A DNA stretch of 16,866 nt from Blautia sp. (GTDB lineage: Bacteria; Bacillota; Clostridia; Lachnospirales; Lachnospiraceae), in contig JAUUSJ010000089.1 in assembly GCA_030841965.1 (NCBI GenBank), positions 1 to 16,866 of the forward strand, written 5' to 3'. The notes below the pieces were generated by a model, which made no database searches, was not told the origin of the DNA, and was given only the letters and a program-made list of their open reading frames with translations. Positions 1 through 6,008 of this stretch are shown here, one piece after another (the stretch's first letter is position 1; each line of letters begins with the position of its first letter). The position numbers were made by a program, and so were the translations under genes.

Positions 1-6
1 ACATTG

Positions 7-60
7 AGCGGCAAAGCTAAGTATATCGAAAAATCGCTCCACTCTCTATCGTTTGCTGGG
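7..60. repeat. Edge of a dispersed palindromic repeat element (partial)
   Basis: The 16 bases at 7-22 (AGCGGCAAAGCTAAGT) are identical to the last 16 bases of the window (16851-16866). The cores AGCGGCAAA (7-15) and TCGAAAAA (26-33) also occur as their reverse complements, in the matching order and nearly the same spacing, at 16803-16811 and 16783-16790. This indicates a dispersed intergenic repeat family. The element runs off the left edge, so its full extent is unknown. No coding potential is visible. Confidence 0.55.
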
Positions 61-136
61 CATATCCCTGCCTCCTCTTTTGGCTGGATATTGGCGAATA
101 TATAGTTTTAGTTATTTTTTTGTTTTTTAGAATTAT

Positions 137-400
137 GACCGTAATTTAGATGGATATTTACGGTTTATTTAAATAGTTTGATTTTTTCAACCGTAATAAT
201 AGCGATATGTTTACGGTTGTTTTTTATTGTTTATGTTTTCTAACCGTAATAATAGATATATTTTTGTGGTCATTTTTTATCATTTTCATTTTTAGACCGT
301 AGTAATAGGTATATTCTTACGGTCATTCTCTATTATTTTTGTTTTTAGACCGTAGTAATAGATATATTCTTACAGTTATTTTCTATTGTTTTTCTTTTTT
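137..400 (+). repeat. Five tandem 53-bp repeats, each with a dyad-symmetric head
   Basis: Units begin at 137, 189, 242, 295 and 348, giving steps of 52, 53, 53 and 53 bp. Each has a head of about 30 bp with arms of the type (A/G)ACCGTA and TACGGT(C/T), an inner AATA/TATT pair in the best copies, and a T-rich tail of about 23 bp. The symmetry is clearest at 189-218 and 295-324. The third unit has a decayed right arm. A tail-like stretch at about 108-136 suggests a decayed sixth unit. The array lies roughly 100 bp upstream of the promoter of the two-component operon. It could be a protein-binding array or a series of hairpins followed by T-runs. Function is not known. Confidence 0.8.
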
Positions 401-437
401 GAACTCAGTAGCAGTTGGATGAGGCATAAAAAATCAT

Positions 438-476
438 ATTAGTATAGTTTTGATGTAAAAATACGTATATACTAAT
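438..476. promoter_or_regulatory. 9-bp perfect inverted repeat abutting a promoter -35
   Basis: ATTAGTATA (438-446) and TATACTAAT (468-476) form a perfect inverted repeat with a 21-bp spacer. The right arm touches the -35 element of the promoter at 476-504. Its arms are three turns apart centre to centre, which would suit a dimeric regulator. This is inference from position and symmetry only. Confidence 0.4.
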
Positions 477-504
477 TGATATATTGTTTTTTATATGTTA
501 TGAT
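476..504 (+). promoter_or_regulatory. Sigma-A-type promoter for the two-component operon
   Basis: TTGATA (476-481) and TATGAT (499-504) are separated by exactly 17 bp. Transcription would start near 511, giving a leader of about 40 nt before the start codon at 551. No terminator lies between this site and the gene. Confidence 0.65.
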
Positions 505-550
505 ATATGATAGCTAGTTGATAGAAAAGCAGGGAGAAAGAGGGAAGGGT

Positions 551-1285
551 ATGTATTCGATTGCGATATGTGATGATGAGATTTTCACGTGTTCTGCTAT
601 AGAGCAGGCATTGTTTGAAATTGCAAAAAAGAATGAAATAGAAATAGATGTGTTTTATACAGGGGATGAATTGTATCAGCAATTGTATAAGAAGCAGTAT
701 TATAATATTATATTTTTGGATATTGAGTTGCCTAAATTAAGCGGTATAGAAGTGGCTAATTATATTCGATATACTTTGAAAAATGAACAGACACAAATTA
801 TATATATTTCGTCTAAGTCGGAATATGCAATGCAATTATTTAAGACAAGACCGATGGATTTTCTGGTAAAGCCGTTTGGGGAACAAGAGGTATGGAATGC
901 GTTTTTGCAGGCGAAAGAATTGATTGATAAAGAGGATGGAGATTTTGAGTTTAGAATAAAAAATACGGTTTATAGAGTTCCGTTTAATGAAATTATGTAT
1001 TTCCAAAGTGATGAGAGAAAAGTTTTGTTGTATACAGAGAATAAGGTGTTAGAGTTTTATGAAAAGTTAGATTCTATTGAGGCAAGAATATCACGCAATG
1101 AATTTTGGAGGATTCATAAGTCTTATCTTATTAATTATAGATTTGTGATGGAATATTCATACGAATGTTTAAAAATGAAAAACGAAATGGTATTATCAAT
1201 TAGTCAAAGCAAACGAAAGGAAATTAGAAATAAATTATTGAATATTAGGAAAGAGAGAAAGCATGGATATAGAATATATAATTGA
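551..1285 (+). CDS. LytTR-family response regulator (AgrA-like)
   Basis: A 244-residue DNA-binding response regulator. An N-terminal receiver domain (about 1-120) has the acidic pair D8-D9, phospho-acceptor D57 in FLDIELP, and K107 in FLVKPF. A C-terminal LytTR domain (about 133-235) carries the family hallmark FWRIHKSYLINYRFV at 185-199. This is the AgrA/VirR type of regulator that binds tandem direct repeats. The frame extends to 518, but ATG 551 is preferred because GAGGG at 540-544 gives 6-nt spacing. The 3' end overlaps the kinase gene by 23 bp, so the two are probably translationally coupled. The neighbouring agrD and agrB genes make it the likely transcriptional output of a peptide-sensing circuit. 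The receiver and LytTR assignments are firm; the regulon is inferred. Confidence 0.92.
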   Translation: MYSIAICDDEIFTCSAIEQALFEIAKKNEIEIDVFYTGDELYQQLYKKQYYNIIFLDIELPKLSGIEVANYIRYTLKNEQTQIIYISSKSEYAMQLFKTRPMDFLVKPFGEQEVWNAFLQAKELIDKEDGDFEFRIKNTVYRVPFNEIMYFQSDERKVLLYTENKVLEFYEKLDSIEARISRNEFWRIHKSYLINYRFVMEYSYECLKMKNEMVLSISQSKRKEIRNKLLNIRKERKHGYRIYN

Positions 1286-2531
1286 GTATTTGATAATAAA
1301 TTTGTTTTTCTTTTATGTATTATATAAATTTTTGTCTATTTTTTTTCATGAGAAAAGTGTAAATATATGGAAAAAGATTGCAGTACTTATTCTTTGTTAT
1401 ATTATAAATAGCGGGGGAAATTTAATTTTTCATAATCCGATGCTTAATATGGCAACAAGTATTTTATCAATTTTATTTATTTCGTGTTTGTATGAAGCAA
1501 AGTGGATGAGCAGAATAATAAGTATGTGTATGATTTATGCAATTTGTATAAGCTGTGATATTGCTGTAGCCACGCTCATTGGTGATTATATTATAGGGAA
1601 AAGGCTTGCTCTTGTGAATAATATTATATCGTATCTTTTTATATTTAGTGTGGAGATATTTCTTGAGAGATACGCCAAGTTAAGAAAAGAGTATTTTAAG
1701 TCAAAAGAACAAATAGTGACTGCTATAGGAGTTCCTGTATTTAGTATTGCAATAATATGTATCTTGGTTATATCAAAGATAAGTATGCATCGAGTGATAG
1801 TTTTGGTTTCGTTAGGATTGCTGTTTATTAACGTGTTAGTATTTAGACTATATGATTTATTATTTGATTCTTATGAGGAAAAATATAAAAATATATTGTT
1901 GGAAAGACAGATAAAGCAATATAAAAATGAATTTCTAGTAGTTTCCGAATCACAAAAAAGGGCAGAAGGGCTTAGGCATGATTTGAAACATCATATTTTG
2001 ATTTTGGAAAGATTGGCGAGAAATAAAAATTATGATGAGATATTAAAATATTTAAAAGATATGATGAAATTTATGAAAAGTGAAAATTGCTATATTAGTT
2101 CGGGAAATAGGGAGATAGATAGTATATTGAATTATTTTGTTGAGATTGCAAAAATACAGAATATATCAGTTATGCCAGAAATCAAAATTGGAAAAGAAAT
2201 GAAAATTGATTTATTTGATATAAATGTTATATTGGGGAATCTCATGGAAAATGCGATAGAAGGAGCTTTGGAATCGAGTGAAAAGATCATTATGTTGAGT
2301 ATGGAGCTAGATAGAAATATACTATACATACAGGTGAAAAATAGTTTTGTGAATCGTGTCAATGTTTTTAATGGTACAATTGTGACGAACAAAAAAGATG
2401 CCAAGAAACATGGTTTTGGATTGAAAAATATAGCATATATATTGGAAAAATATAATGGCTTATTGGATATAGATTATGACGAAAAATATTTTGAGGTAAA
2501 TATAATGATATATTTGAAAGAAATGAATTGA
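1263..2531 (+). CDS. GHKL-family sensor histidine kinase (AgrC-like)
   Basis: A 422-residue membrane histidine kinase. About six hydrophobic segments fill residues 7-200, as in peptide-sensing AgrC-type receptors. The H-box is LRHDLKHH (237-244), with H239 the expected phospho-acceptor. The N-box is NLMENAIEGA (326-335) and the glycine-rich ATP-lid motif is KKHGFGLKNI (381-390). Together these define a GHKL-type catalytic domain. The start ATG lies within the end of the regulator gene, behind a purine-rich stretch, and the gene ends just before a strong terminator. By context it should sense the cyclic peptide made by the agrD-agrB genes downstream and phosphorylate the regulator. That pairing is inferred from gene order. 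No truncation or missing catalytic residue is seen. Confidence 0.92.
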   Translation: MDIEYIIEYLIINLFFFYVLYKFLSIFFHEKSVNIWKKIAVLILCYIINSGGNLIFHNPMLNMATSILSILFISCLYEAKWMSRIISMCMIYAICISCDIAVATLIGDYIIGKRLALVNNIISYLFIFSVEIFLERYAKLRKEYFKSKEQIVTAIGVPVFSIAIICILVISKISMHRVIVLVSLGLLFINVLVFRLYDLLFDSYEEKYKNILLERQIKQYKNEFLVVSESQKRAEGLRHDLKHHILILERLARNKNYDEILKYLKDMMKFMKSENCYISSGNREIDSILNYFVEIAKIQNISVMPEIKIGKEMKIDLFDINVILGNLMENAIEGALESSEKIIMLSMELDRNILYIQVKNSFVNRVNVFNGTIVTNKKDAKKHGFGLKNIAYILEKYNGLLDIDYDEKYFEVNIMIYLKEMN

Positions 2532-2555
2532 AAAAAGATAGTCTAGGATAAGAAA

Positions 2556-2617
2556 GAAGAGATGAATAAGAAGGTTAAGGATTAATAGAGAACTTCTTAT
2601 TTATTTCTTCTTTTTTT
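2556..2617 (+). terminator. Rho-independent terminator after the two-component genes
   Basis: An 18-bp stem pairs 2556-2573 with 2593-2610, with only two G-U or mismatch positions, a 19-nt loop, and a run of seven T at 2611-2617. It separates the regulator-kinase unit from the agrD-agrB unit. Confidence 0.85.
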
Positions 2618-2652
2618 GTAAAATTAGCTATATTTGAGATGAAAACTGTAAA

Positions 2653-2710
2653 TTTTGACAATAACATTAGTATTTTTTTACATTAAGAATATTATGGGAA
2701 AAAATATGAT
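2653..2710 (+). promoter_or_regulatory. Tandem LytTR-type sites and promoter of the agrD operon
   Basis: TTTTGACAATAACA (2653-2666) and TTTTTACATTAAGA (2675-2688) are direct repeats offset by 22 bp, about two helical turns. That is the arrangement known for AgrA and VirR sites. The core TACATTAAG resembles the AgrA half-site style. TATGAT at 2705-2710 is a good -10, and the position 17 bp upstream of it (2682-2687) lies in the second repeat and is a poor -35. This is what an activator-dependent promoter looks like. Binding by the linked regulator is inferred. Confidence 0.55.
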
Positions 2711-2743
2711 AATATAAATGAAAGAAAAAGAAAGGAAAATGGT

Positions 2744-2788
2744 ATGTTTTATTCATGGGTGTCAACATCAGGCGACATAACAGTTTAA
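2744..2788 (+). CDS. Possible 14-residue leader ORF before agrD
   Basis: An ATG at 2744 has a well-spaced AAGGA (2732-2736) and opens a 14-codon frame (MFYSWVSTSGDITV) ending 18 bp before the agrD start. An overlapping ATG at 2739 in another frame gives a 13-codon frame but has poor spacing. The agrD start itself has a weaker ribosome-binding site. This could be a translated leader that affects agrD translation, or chance. No family is recognised. Confidence 0.25.
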   Translation: MFYSWVSTSGDITV

Positions 2789-2806
2789 CATATCAAGAAA
2801 GAAAAT

Positions 2807-2956
2807 ATGGAAAAAATTATAAAAAAATATGGAAAAATTATTGTGACAATCGCAATGATGATAACGACTATATCAGTTAATTCAACTTGTCCATTTGCTA
2901 CATATCAACCTAAATTACCAAGTGGCTCTGAAAAATTAAAAAAAGTTAATAAGTAA
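2807..2956 (+). CDS. agrD: AgrD-like cyclic peptide precursor
   Basis: A 49-residue ORF that is easily missed because of its size. It has the AgrD layout: a positively charged, amphipathic and hydrophobic N-terminal half (residues 1-24), a central signal region STCPFATY (26-33) with a single cysteine at 28, and a charged C-terminal tail beginning QPKLPSGSEK. In AgrD proteins the cysteine forms a thiolactone with a residue four or so positions later, so the ring probably spans C28 to T32 or Y33. The exact ring is not decided by sequence. The gene lies 3 bp before agrB, which encodes the enzyme that processes such precursors. The ribosome-binding site (AAGAAAG) is modest. Identification rests on layout and context. 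Confidence 0.82.
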   Translation: MEKIIKKYGKIIVTIAMMITTISVNSTCPFATYQPKLPSGSEKLKKVNK

Positions 2957-2959
2957 AAT

Positions 2960-3736
2960 ATGGAAAAGATAACTCAAATATTAGTTAAAGAAGGTTTTAT
3001 TAAGAACGAATATGAAGAAATTGTTTTGTTCGGCTTAAAACAATTAAAATATCTACTTATCAATATAATAATAATTTTGGCAGCAGGAGTGATTTTTCGT
3101 GAAATATTTAGTAGTATTTGCTTTTTAGTTGCATTTGTGAGTCTTCGTTCTTATGCAGGTGGATATCATTCAAGTACAGTAGCTCGCTGTTATAGTTTCT
3201 CTATAATAATAGTAATTGGAGTGATGTGTTCCTTTAAAATGCCTATTTGGAGAGAAATAGCGATATTATTTATTGTTTTATTGGGTAGTGTTGTTTTATG
3301 GATATTGACACCAGTAGATAATAAAAATCATAGACTTACGCAAAATGAAAGAATGTATTTTAGAAAAAGAGCTCATTCTATTTTGATGATAGAAATTTTG
3401 TTAAGTTTATTTGCATGGATTTTTCGATTTACTAATTCTTATAAAGGGATATCAGCGGCAATACTAATGACAGTAGGATTATTGAATAAAGGATACTTAG
3501 TTAGTGATTATGCTAAAGATAATTTTTATCATGACTTTATAAATATTTATTTTGATAAATATTATGAAGATAAAATATTACTTAGAGAAAAAGAATTTAT
3601 ATATGACTCTAAATTAATAATAGAGAATTTAAATTACGATGACGCAAAAAAATATATAAATCAGCTGAATATGGAAGAGTTAGAAAATTGTATTAGAACA
3701 ATGTTTTTAGAAAAAAATATATTAGCAATTGATTAA
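2960..3736 (+). CDS. agrB: AgrB-like peptide-processing membrane protease, C-terminally extended
   Basis: AgrB is a membrane cysteine endopeptidase that cleaves AgrD and helps make and export the cyclic signal. This 258-residue protein has the key motif SLRSYAGGYHSSTVARC (61-77), with catalytic H70 and C77 seven residues apart as in the family, and PVDNKNHRL (118-126), another family signature. About five or six hydrophobic segments lie between 29 and 178. AgrB proteins are usually around 190-210 residues. Here about 70 charged, non-hydrophobic residues (about 186-258) follow the last membrane segment, an unusual cytosolic-looking tail. It starts 3 bp after agrD and has no strong ribosome-binding site of its own, so translation is probably coupled to agrD. 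Family assignment is firm; the tail's role is unknown. Confidence 0.92.
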   Translation: MEKITQILVKEGFIKNEYEEIVLFGLKQLKYLLINIIIILAAGVIFREIFSSICFLVAFVSLRSYAGGYHSSTVARCYSFSIIIVIGVMCSFKMPIWREIAILFIVLLGSVVLWILTPVDNKNHRLTQNERMYFRKRAHSILMIEILLSLFAWIFRFTNSYKGISAAILMTVGLLNKGYLVSDYAKDNFYHDFINIYFDKYYEDKILLREKEFIYDSKLIIENLNYDDAKKYINQLNMEELENCIRTMFLEKNILAID

Positions 3737-3758
3737 AATTATTACAAGGAGGAATATA

Positions 3759-4352
3759 ATGCAACGTATTATATTGATATTAACGGGGAGTATAAAAGAC
3801 GTATTTATTATATTTTTAATAGGATTCGTTTTTCAAATGATATTTTTTCCAAATAGAAAGGTATGGAAGAAAGCAGCATATATTTTGTTTTCATTTTATA
3901 TAATAGTACTTTTATCAGCGGTTGGGATTCCAGATATTTATTCTTTAACCTTTGATCCGACTTTTAATGTGCTTCCTATAATCGATATTTTTAATAGCCC
4001 GATAGATTATATAAAAAATGAAGTACTAAATATTATACTATTTATTCCACTGGGATTTTTCTTACCTATTATGTGGTATCATACATTCCATTCTGTGAAA
4101 TCAGTAACGTTTTTTTCTGTAGGAGTATCATTAGCTATAGAAATATCACAAATATTTACATTCCGTTTGACAGACATAGATGATTTGATAACAAATGTAT
4201 TGGGAGGAATAATAGGATTTTTAATAATAAAAGTTTTTTTGAAAAAGTTACCTGCGAATTCTAATGGGAATGATGGAAAAATTAGCGAAAAGATGGAAGT
4301 GACTATATTATTATTATGTAGTGTAGGTGTTAAATTTTTTATTCCTGTGTAG
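3759..4352 (+). CDS. VanZ-family membrane protein
   Basis: A 197-residue membrane protein with about five hydrophobic segments. It carries the two VanZ-like signatures: NIILFIPLGFFLP (91-103), and a second block with E128, Q131, R136, then DIDDLITNVLGG (139-150). VanZ was first known for low-level teicoplanin resistance, but most family members have no assigned role. The frame is open to 3729, but ATG 3759 is chosen because of a full AAGGAGG at 3746-3752 with 6-nt spacing. It lies 22 bp after agrB in the same direction with no terminator between, so it is probably the third gene of the agrD operon. A role in envelope response to the signal is possible but not shown. Confidence 0.85.
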   Translation: MQRIILILTGSIKDVFIIFLIGFVFQMIFFPNRKVWKKAAYILFSFYIIVLLSAVGIPDIYSLTFDPTFNVLPIIDIFNSPIDYIKNEVLNIILFIPLGFFLPIMWYHTFHSVKSVTFFSVGVSLAIEISQIFTFRLTDIDDLITNVLGGIIGFLIIKVFLKKLPANSNGNDGKISEKMEVTILLLCSVGVKFFIPV

Positions 4353-4354
4353 TA

Positions 4355-4471
4355 TTGAAGTTTTTAGAATTAGATATAAATGATTTTGAAATACCAATTG
4401 TTTGTATGTTTACAGACAATGTTGGTTTAGAGATAAAATACGTAAGTGCCTCAGGAAATAAGTTACTATGA
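4355..4471 (+). pseudogene. 38-codon orphan reading frame, possible gene remnant
   Basis: The frame from TTG 4355 to TGA 4471 reads like natural protein (for example FLELDINDFEIPIVCMF) but has no Met start at its head and no ribosome-binding site. The frame stays open only back to a stop at 4331, inside the VanZ gene. It ends directly at the terminator hairpin at 4473. This would fit the 3' end of a gene whose front was lost. It is also short enough to be chance. Confidence 0.25.
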
Positions 4472-4472
4472 C

Positions 4473-4495
4473 AATACCACTTCGGTGGTATTTTT
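4473..4495 (+). terminator. Rho-independent terminator with TTCG tetraloop
   Basis: AATACCAC (4473-4480), loop TTCG, GTGGTATT (4485-4492), followed by T residues. CTATG (4466-4470) and CATAG (4496-4500) extend the stem. It most likely ends the agrD-agrB-vanZ transcript. An outer inverted repeat, GTAAGTGC (4442-4449) and GCACTTAC (4516-4523), encloses it. Confidence 0.85.
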
Positions 4496-4554
4496 CATAG
4501 ACGCTTTTTTTTTAAGCACTTACCAACAAAATATTGAGCTGTGAGGAAAATTAT

Positions 4555-5271
4555 ATGAAAATAAGAGGATTATTAATAGGTTTTATTTGCATGATTGGAT
4601 TAGTAGGATGTGCTAGTAAATTTGCTGAGACAGAAAGTATTAATCAATTTGTTGAGGTAAAGTCATCAAATGGTGAAGTAATAGGAACGATAGTAAACTC
4701 TGATGATGTAAAAGATTTTTTTATTGTTCAAAATGATGATGTTATTTCAATTCCTAAAAGCACAGGAAAGTTTTTGACTTCGATTGAAGACAAAATTACA
4801 GTAACTAAATTTGATGCGAATGAAATATTAAATAAATGGGAAAACAGTGATATTACCAATTCGGATAATGATGATATAATAAATAAAAAAGAAGATGCTG
4901 AACAGAAAATCATGTCCAAATACAATAAAATAATTATTAGTAACGAAAGTGGAGAGAATATAGAAATAAATGATAAGTCAGAAATAAATGCGTTTATTGA
5001 AAGATTAGATGATGATAATTGGAAAGAAATAGACAATATACCAGATGATGCAATATTGAGACGACGTATATCAGCATATTCGTTTGGTAGACGAAGTGAA
5101 AAAAATATATTAAAAAAAATGTATATAATTACATTGTATGAAACATCTAATAACCAATATTTTATTGAGGAAGTCATACCCGATAATGGAACGCAAGGTA
5201 AAAATTATATTCAAGATTATTCTATTCCACAAAGCGTAGCAGAATTTATTATGCAAACTACATGGAACTGA
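4555..5271 (+). CDS. Predicted lipoprotein of unknown function
   Basis: A 238-residue protein with a lipoprotein signal: basic MKIRG, a hydrophobic stretch, and lipobox LVGC with the lipidated cysteine at 19. The rest is hydrophilic and rich in Asp, Asn, Glu and Lys, with no second membrane segment. A mid-region (about 98-125) is especially acidic and could be a linker between two small domains. No family is recognised. ATG 4555 is preferred over the upstream in-frame TTG 4534 because GAGGAA at 4543-4548 gives 6-nt spacing and because the signal peptide then starts properly. The gene follows the terminator at 4473-4495, so it should have its own promoter, which I could not place with confidence. 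Extracytoplasmic attachment is well supported; function is not. Confidence 0.8.
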   Translation: MKIRGLLIGFICMIGLVGCASKFAETESINQFVEVKSSNGEVIGTIVNSDDVKDFFIVQNDDVISIPKSTGKFLTSIEDKITVTKFDANEILNKWENSDITNSDNDDIINKKEDAEQKIMSKYNKIIISNESGENIEINDKSEINAFIERLDDDNWKEIDNIPDDAILRRRISAYSFGRRSEKNILKKMYIITLYETSNNQYFIEEVIPDNGTQGKNYIQDYSIPQSVAEFIMQTTWN

Positions 5272-5456
5272 CTACTCTCCATGGCAAGCCAATGGGTTTT
5301 TCGTCACTAATTATAACATGAGTTGCCCAATAGATGGCAGTTTTCTAATTAAAGCAGTTGGTATTCGTATTCAAAGAATATTAATTTTGAATAGTCTATT
5401 TTCATGATTGTTTTTCTAATGTTATTTCAATAAAAAAAAGTAATTATCAAATTCTA

Positions 5457-5765
5457 TTGGATATTATATTGAAACATACCGATATAGTATGTTTTACAGT
5501 TTCGCCATATTTAGATAATATAAATGAATTGAGAGAAGACATTAGATACCAAAAAATAATAGATTCTTATATCGATTCGGAATTCACAAATTCTATACAT
5601 ACAGAAAAATGTAAGGAGAGTTTGGTATATTTTGAATTGGATTATTATGTTAGAGAATTTCTAAAAGAGAAAAAAGATATATTTGATTTTTATGATGATG
5701 ATGCTTCGATTAATCTTGAGGATATTGTATTTATTGGAAATGCATTAGGAGAGATGTTATTCTAG
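5457..5765 (+). CDS. Uncharacterised protein, probably 5'-truncated
   Basis: This 102-codon frame begins at a TTG with no ribosome-binding site and has no usable ATG. The same frame stays open upstream to 5391 and still reads like protein there (for example IVYFHDCFSN), giving 124 codons from 5391 with no start codon of the ATG, GTG or TTG type at the head. This suggests that the true N-terminus was lost by deletion or frameshift. The product is soluble, acidic and rich in Tyr, Ile and Asp. No domain is recognised. It could be a decayed relative of a small cytosolic protein. The 5272-5390 stretch before it shows no other gene. Confidence 0.45.
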   Translation: MDIILKHTDIVCFTVSPYLDNINELREDIRYQKIIDSYIDSEFTNSIHTEKCKESLVYFELDYYVREFLKEKKDIFDFYDDDASINLEDIVFIGNALGEMLF

Positions 5766-5814
5766 ACAAACTTTTTTGAAGTATTTACATTAAGTATGGA
5801 AAGAAGTTTATTGT
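5764..5814 (+). promoter_or_regulatory. Second LytTR-like site, before the small membrane protein genes
   Basis: TTTACATTAAG at 5784-5794 is identical over 11 bases to the second repeat of the agrD promoter (2677-2687). GACAA at 5765-5769 lies 21 bp upstream of it, matching the GACAA of the first agrD-promoter repeat at 2657-2661, which is offset there by 22 bp. A poor -10 candidate, TATTGT, is at 5809-5814. Joint control with agrD by the linked LytTR regulator is inferred. Confidence 0.45.
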
Positions 5815-5849
5815 TGAATAGTTCAAGTGAATAAAGGGAGGTTGCTCTT

Positions 5850-6008
5850 ATGACGGTAGTACAAGTATTATGGCAATTATTTCAGGTTTTGCTTCTCGGG
5901 TCTATTATAGTATACTTTGCGAATATATGGATAGGGAAAATTAGAAAACTTTTAAAATCAAAGATAAAAAAGGGTGGTACAGATGAAAAACAGGATATTT
6001 CTAAATAG
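5850..6008 (+). CDS. Small single-pass membrane protein (52 aa)
   Basis: A 52-residue ORF with an excellent ribosome-binding site (AAGGGAGG at 5834-5841, spacing 8). One hydrophobic segment (about 4-28, VQVLWQLFQVLLLGSIIVYF) is followed by a strongly basic stretch, KIRKLLKSKIKK (30-41), and a polar tail. The layout fits a small inner-membrane protein with its tail in the cytosol. A membrane-active peptide is an alternative I cannot exclude. The gene overlaps the next ORF by 26 bp, and a LytTR-like site lies upstream, so it may be part of the quorum-sensing output. It resembles no family I recognise. Confidence 0.65.
   Translation: MTVVQVLWQLFQVLLLGSIIVYFANIWIGKIRKLLKSKIKKGGTDEKQDISK

Noticed and set aside
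137..400. CRISPR array from the regular 53-bp repeats
   Set aside because: The T-rich stretches between the heads resemble one another rather than being unique spacers, the heads vary, and no cas genes are present.
4728..5177. 149-codon - strand ORF inside the lipoprotein gene
   Set aside because: Hydrophobic Ser/Ile-rich antisense shadow; the + strand frame has a lipobox and a good ribosome-binding site.
5282..5305. Terminator after the lipoprotein gene (CCATGGC/GCCAATGG then T-run)
   Set aside because: The stem would need a 2-nt loop and a bulge, so stability is doubtful.
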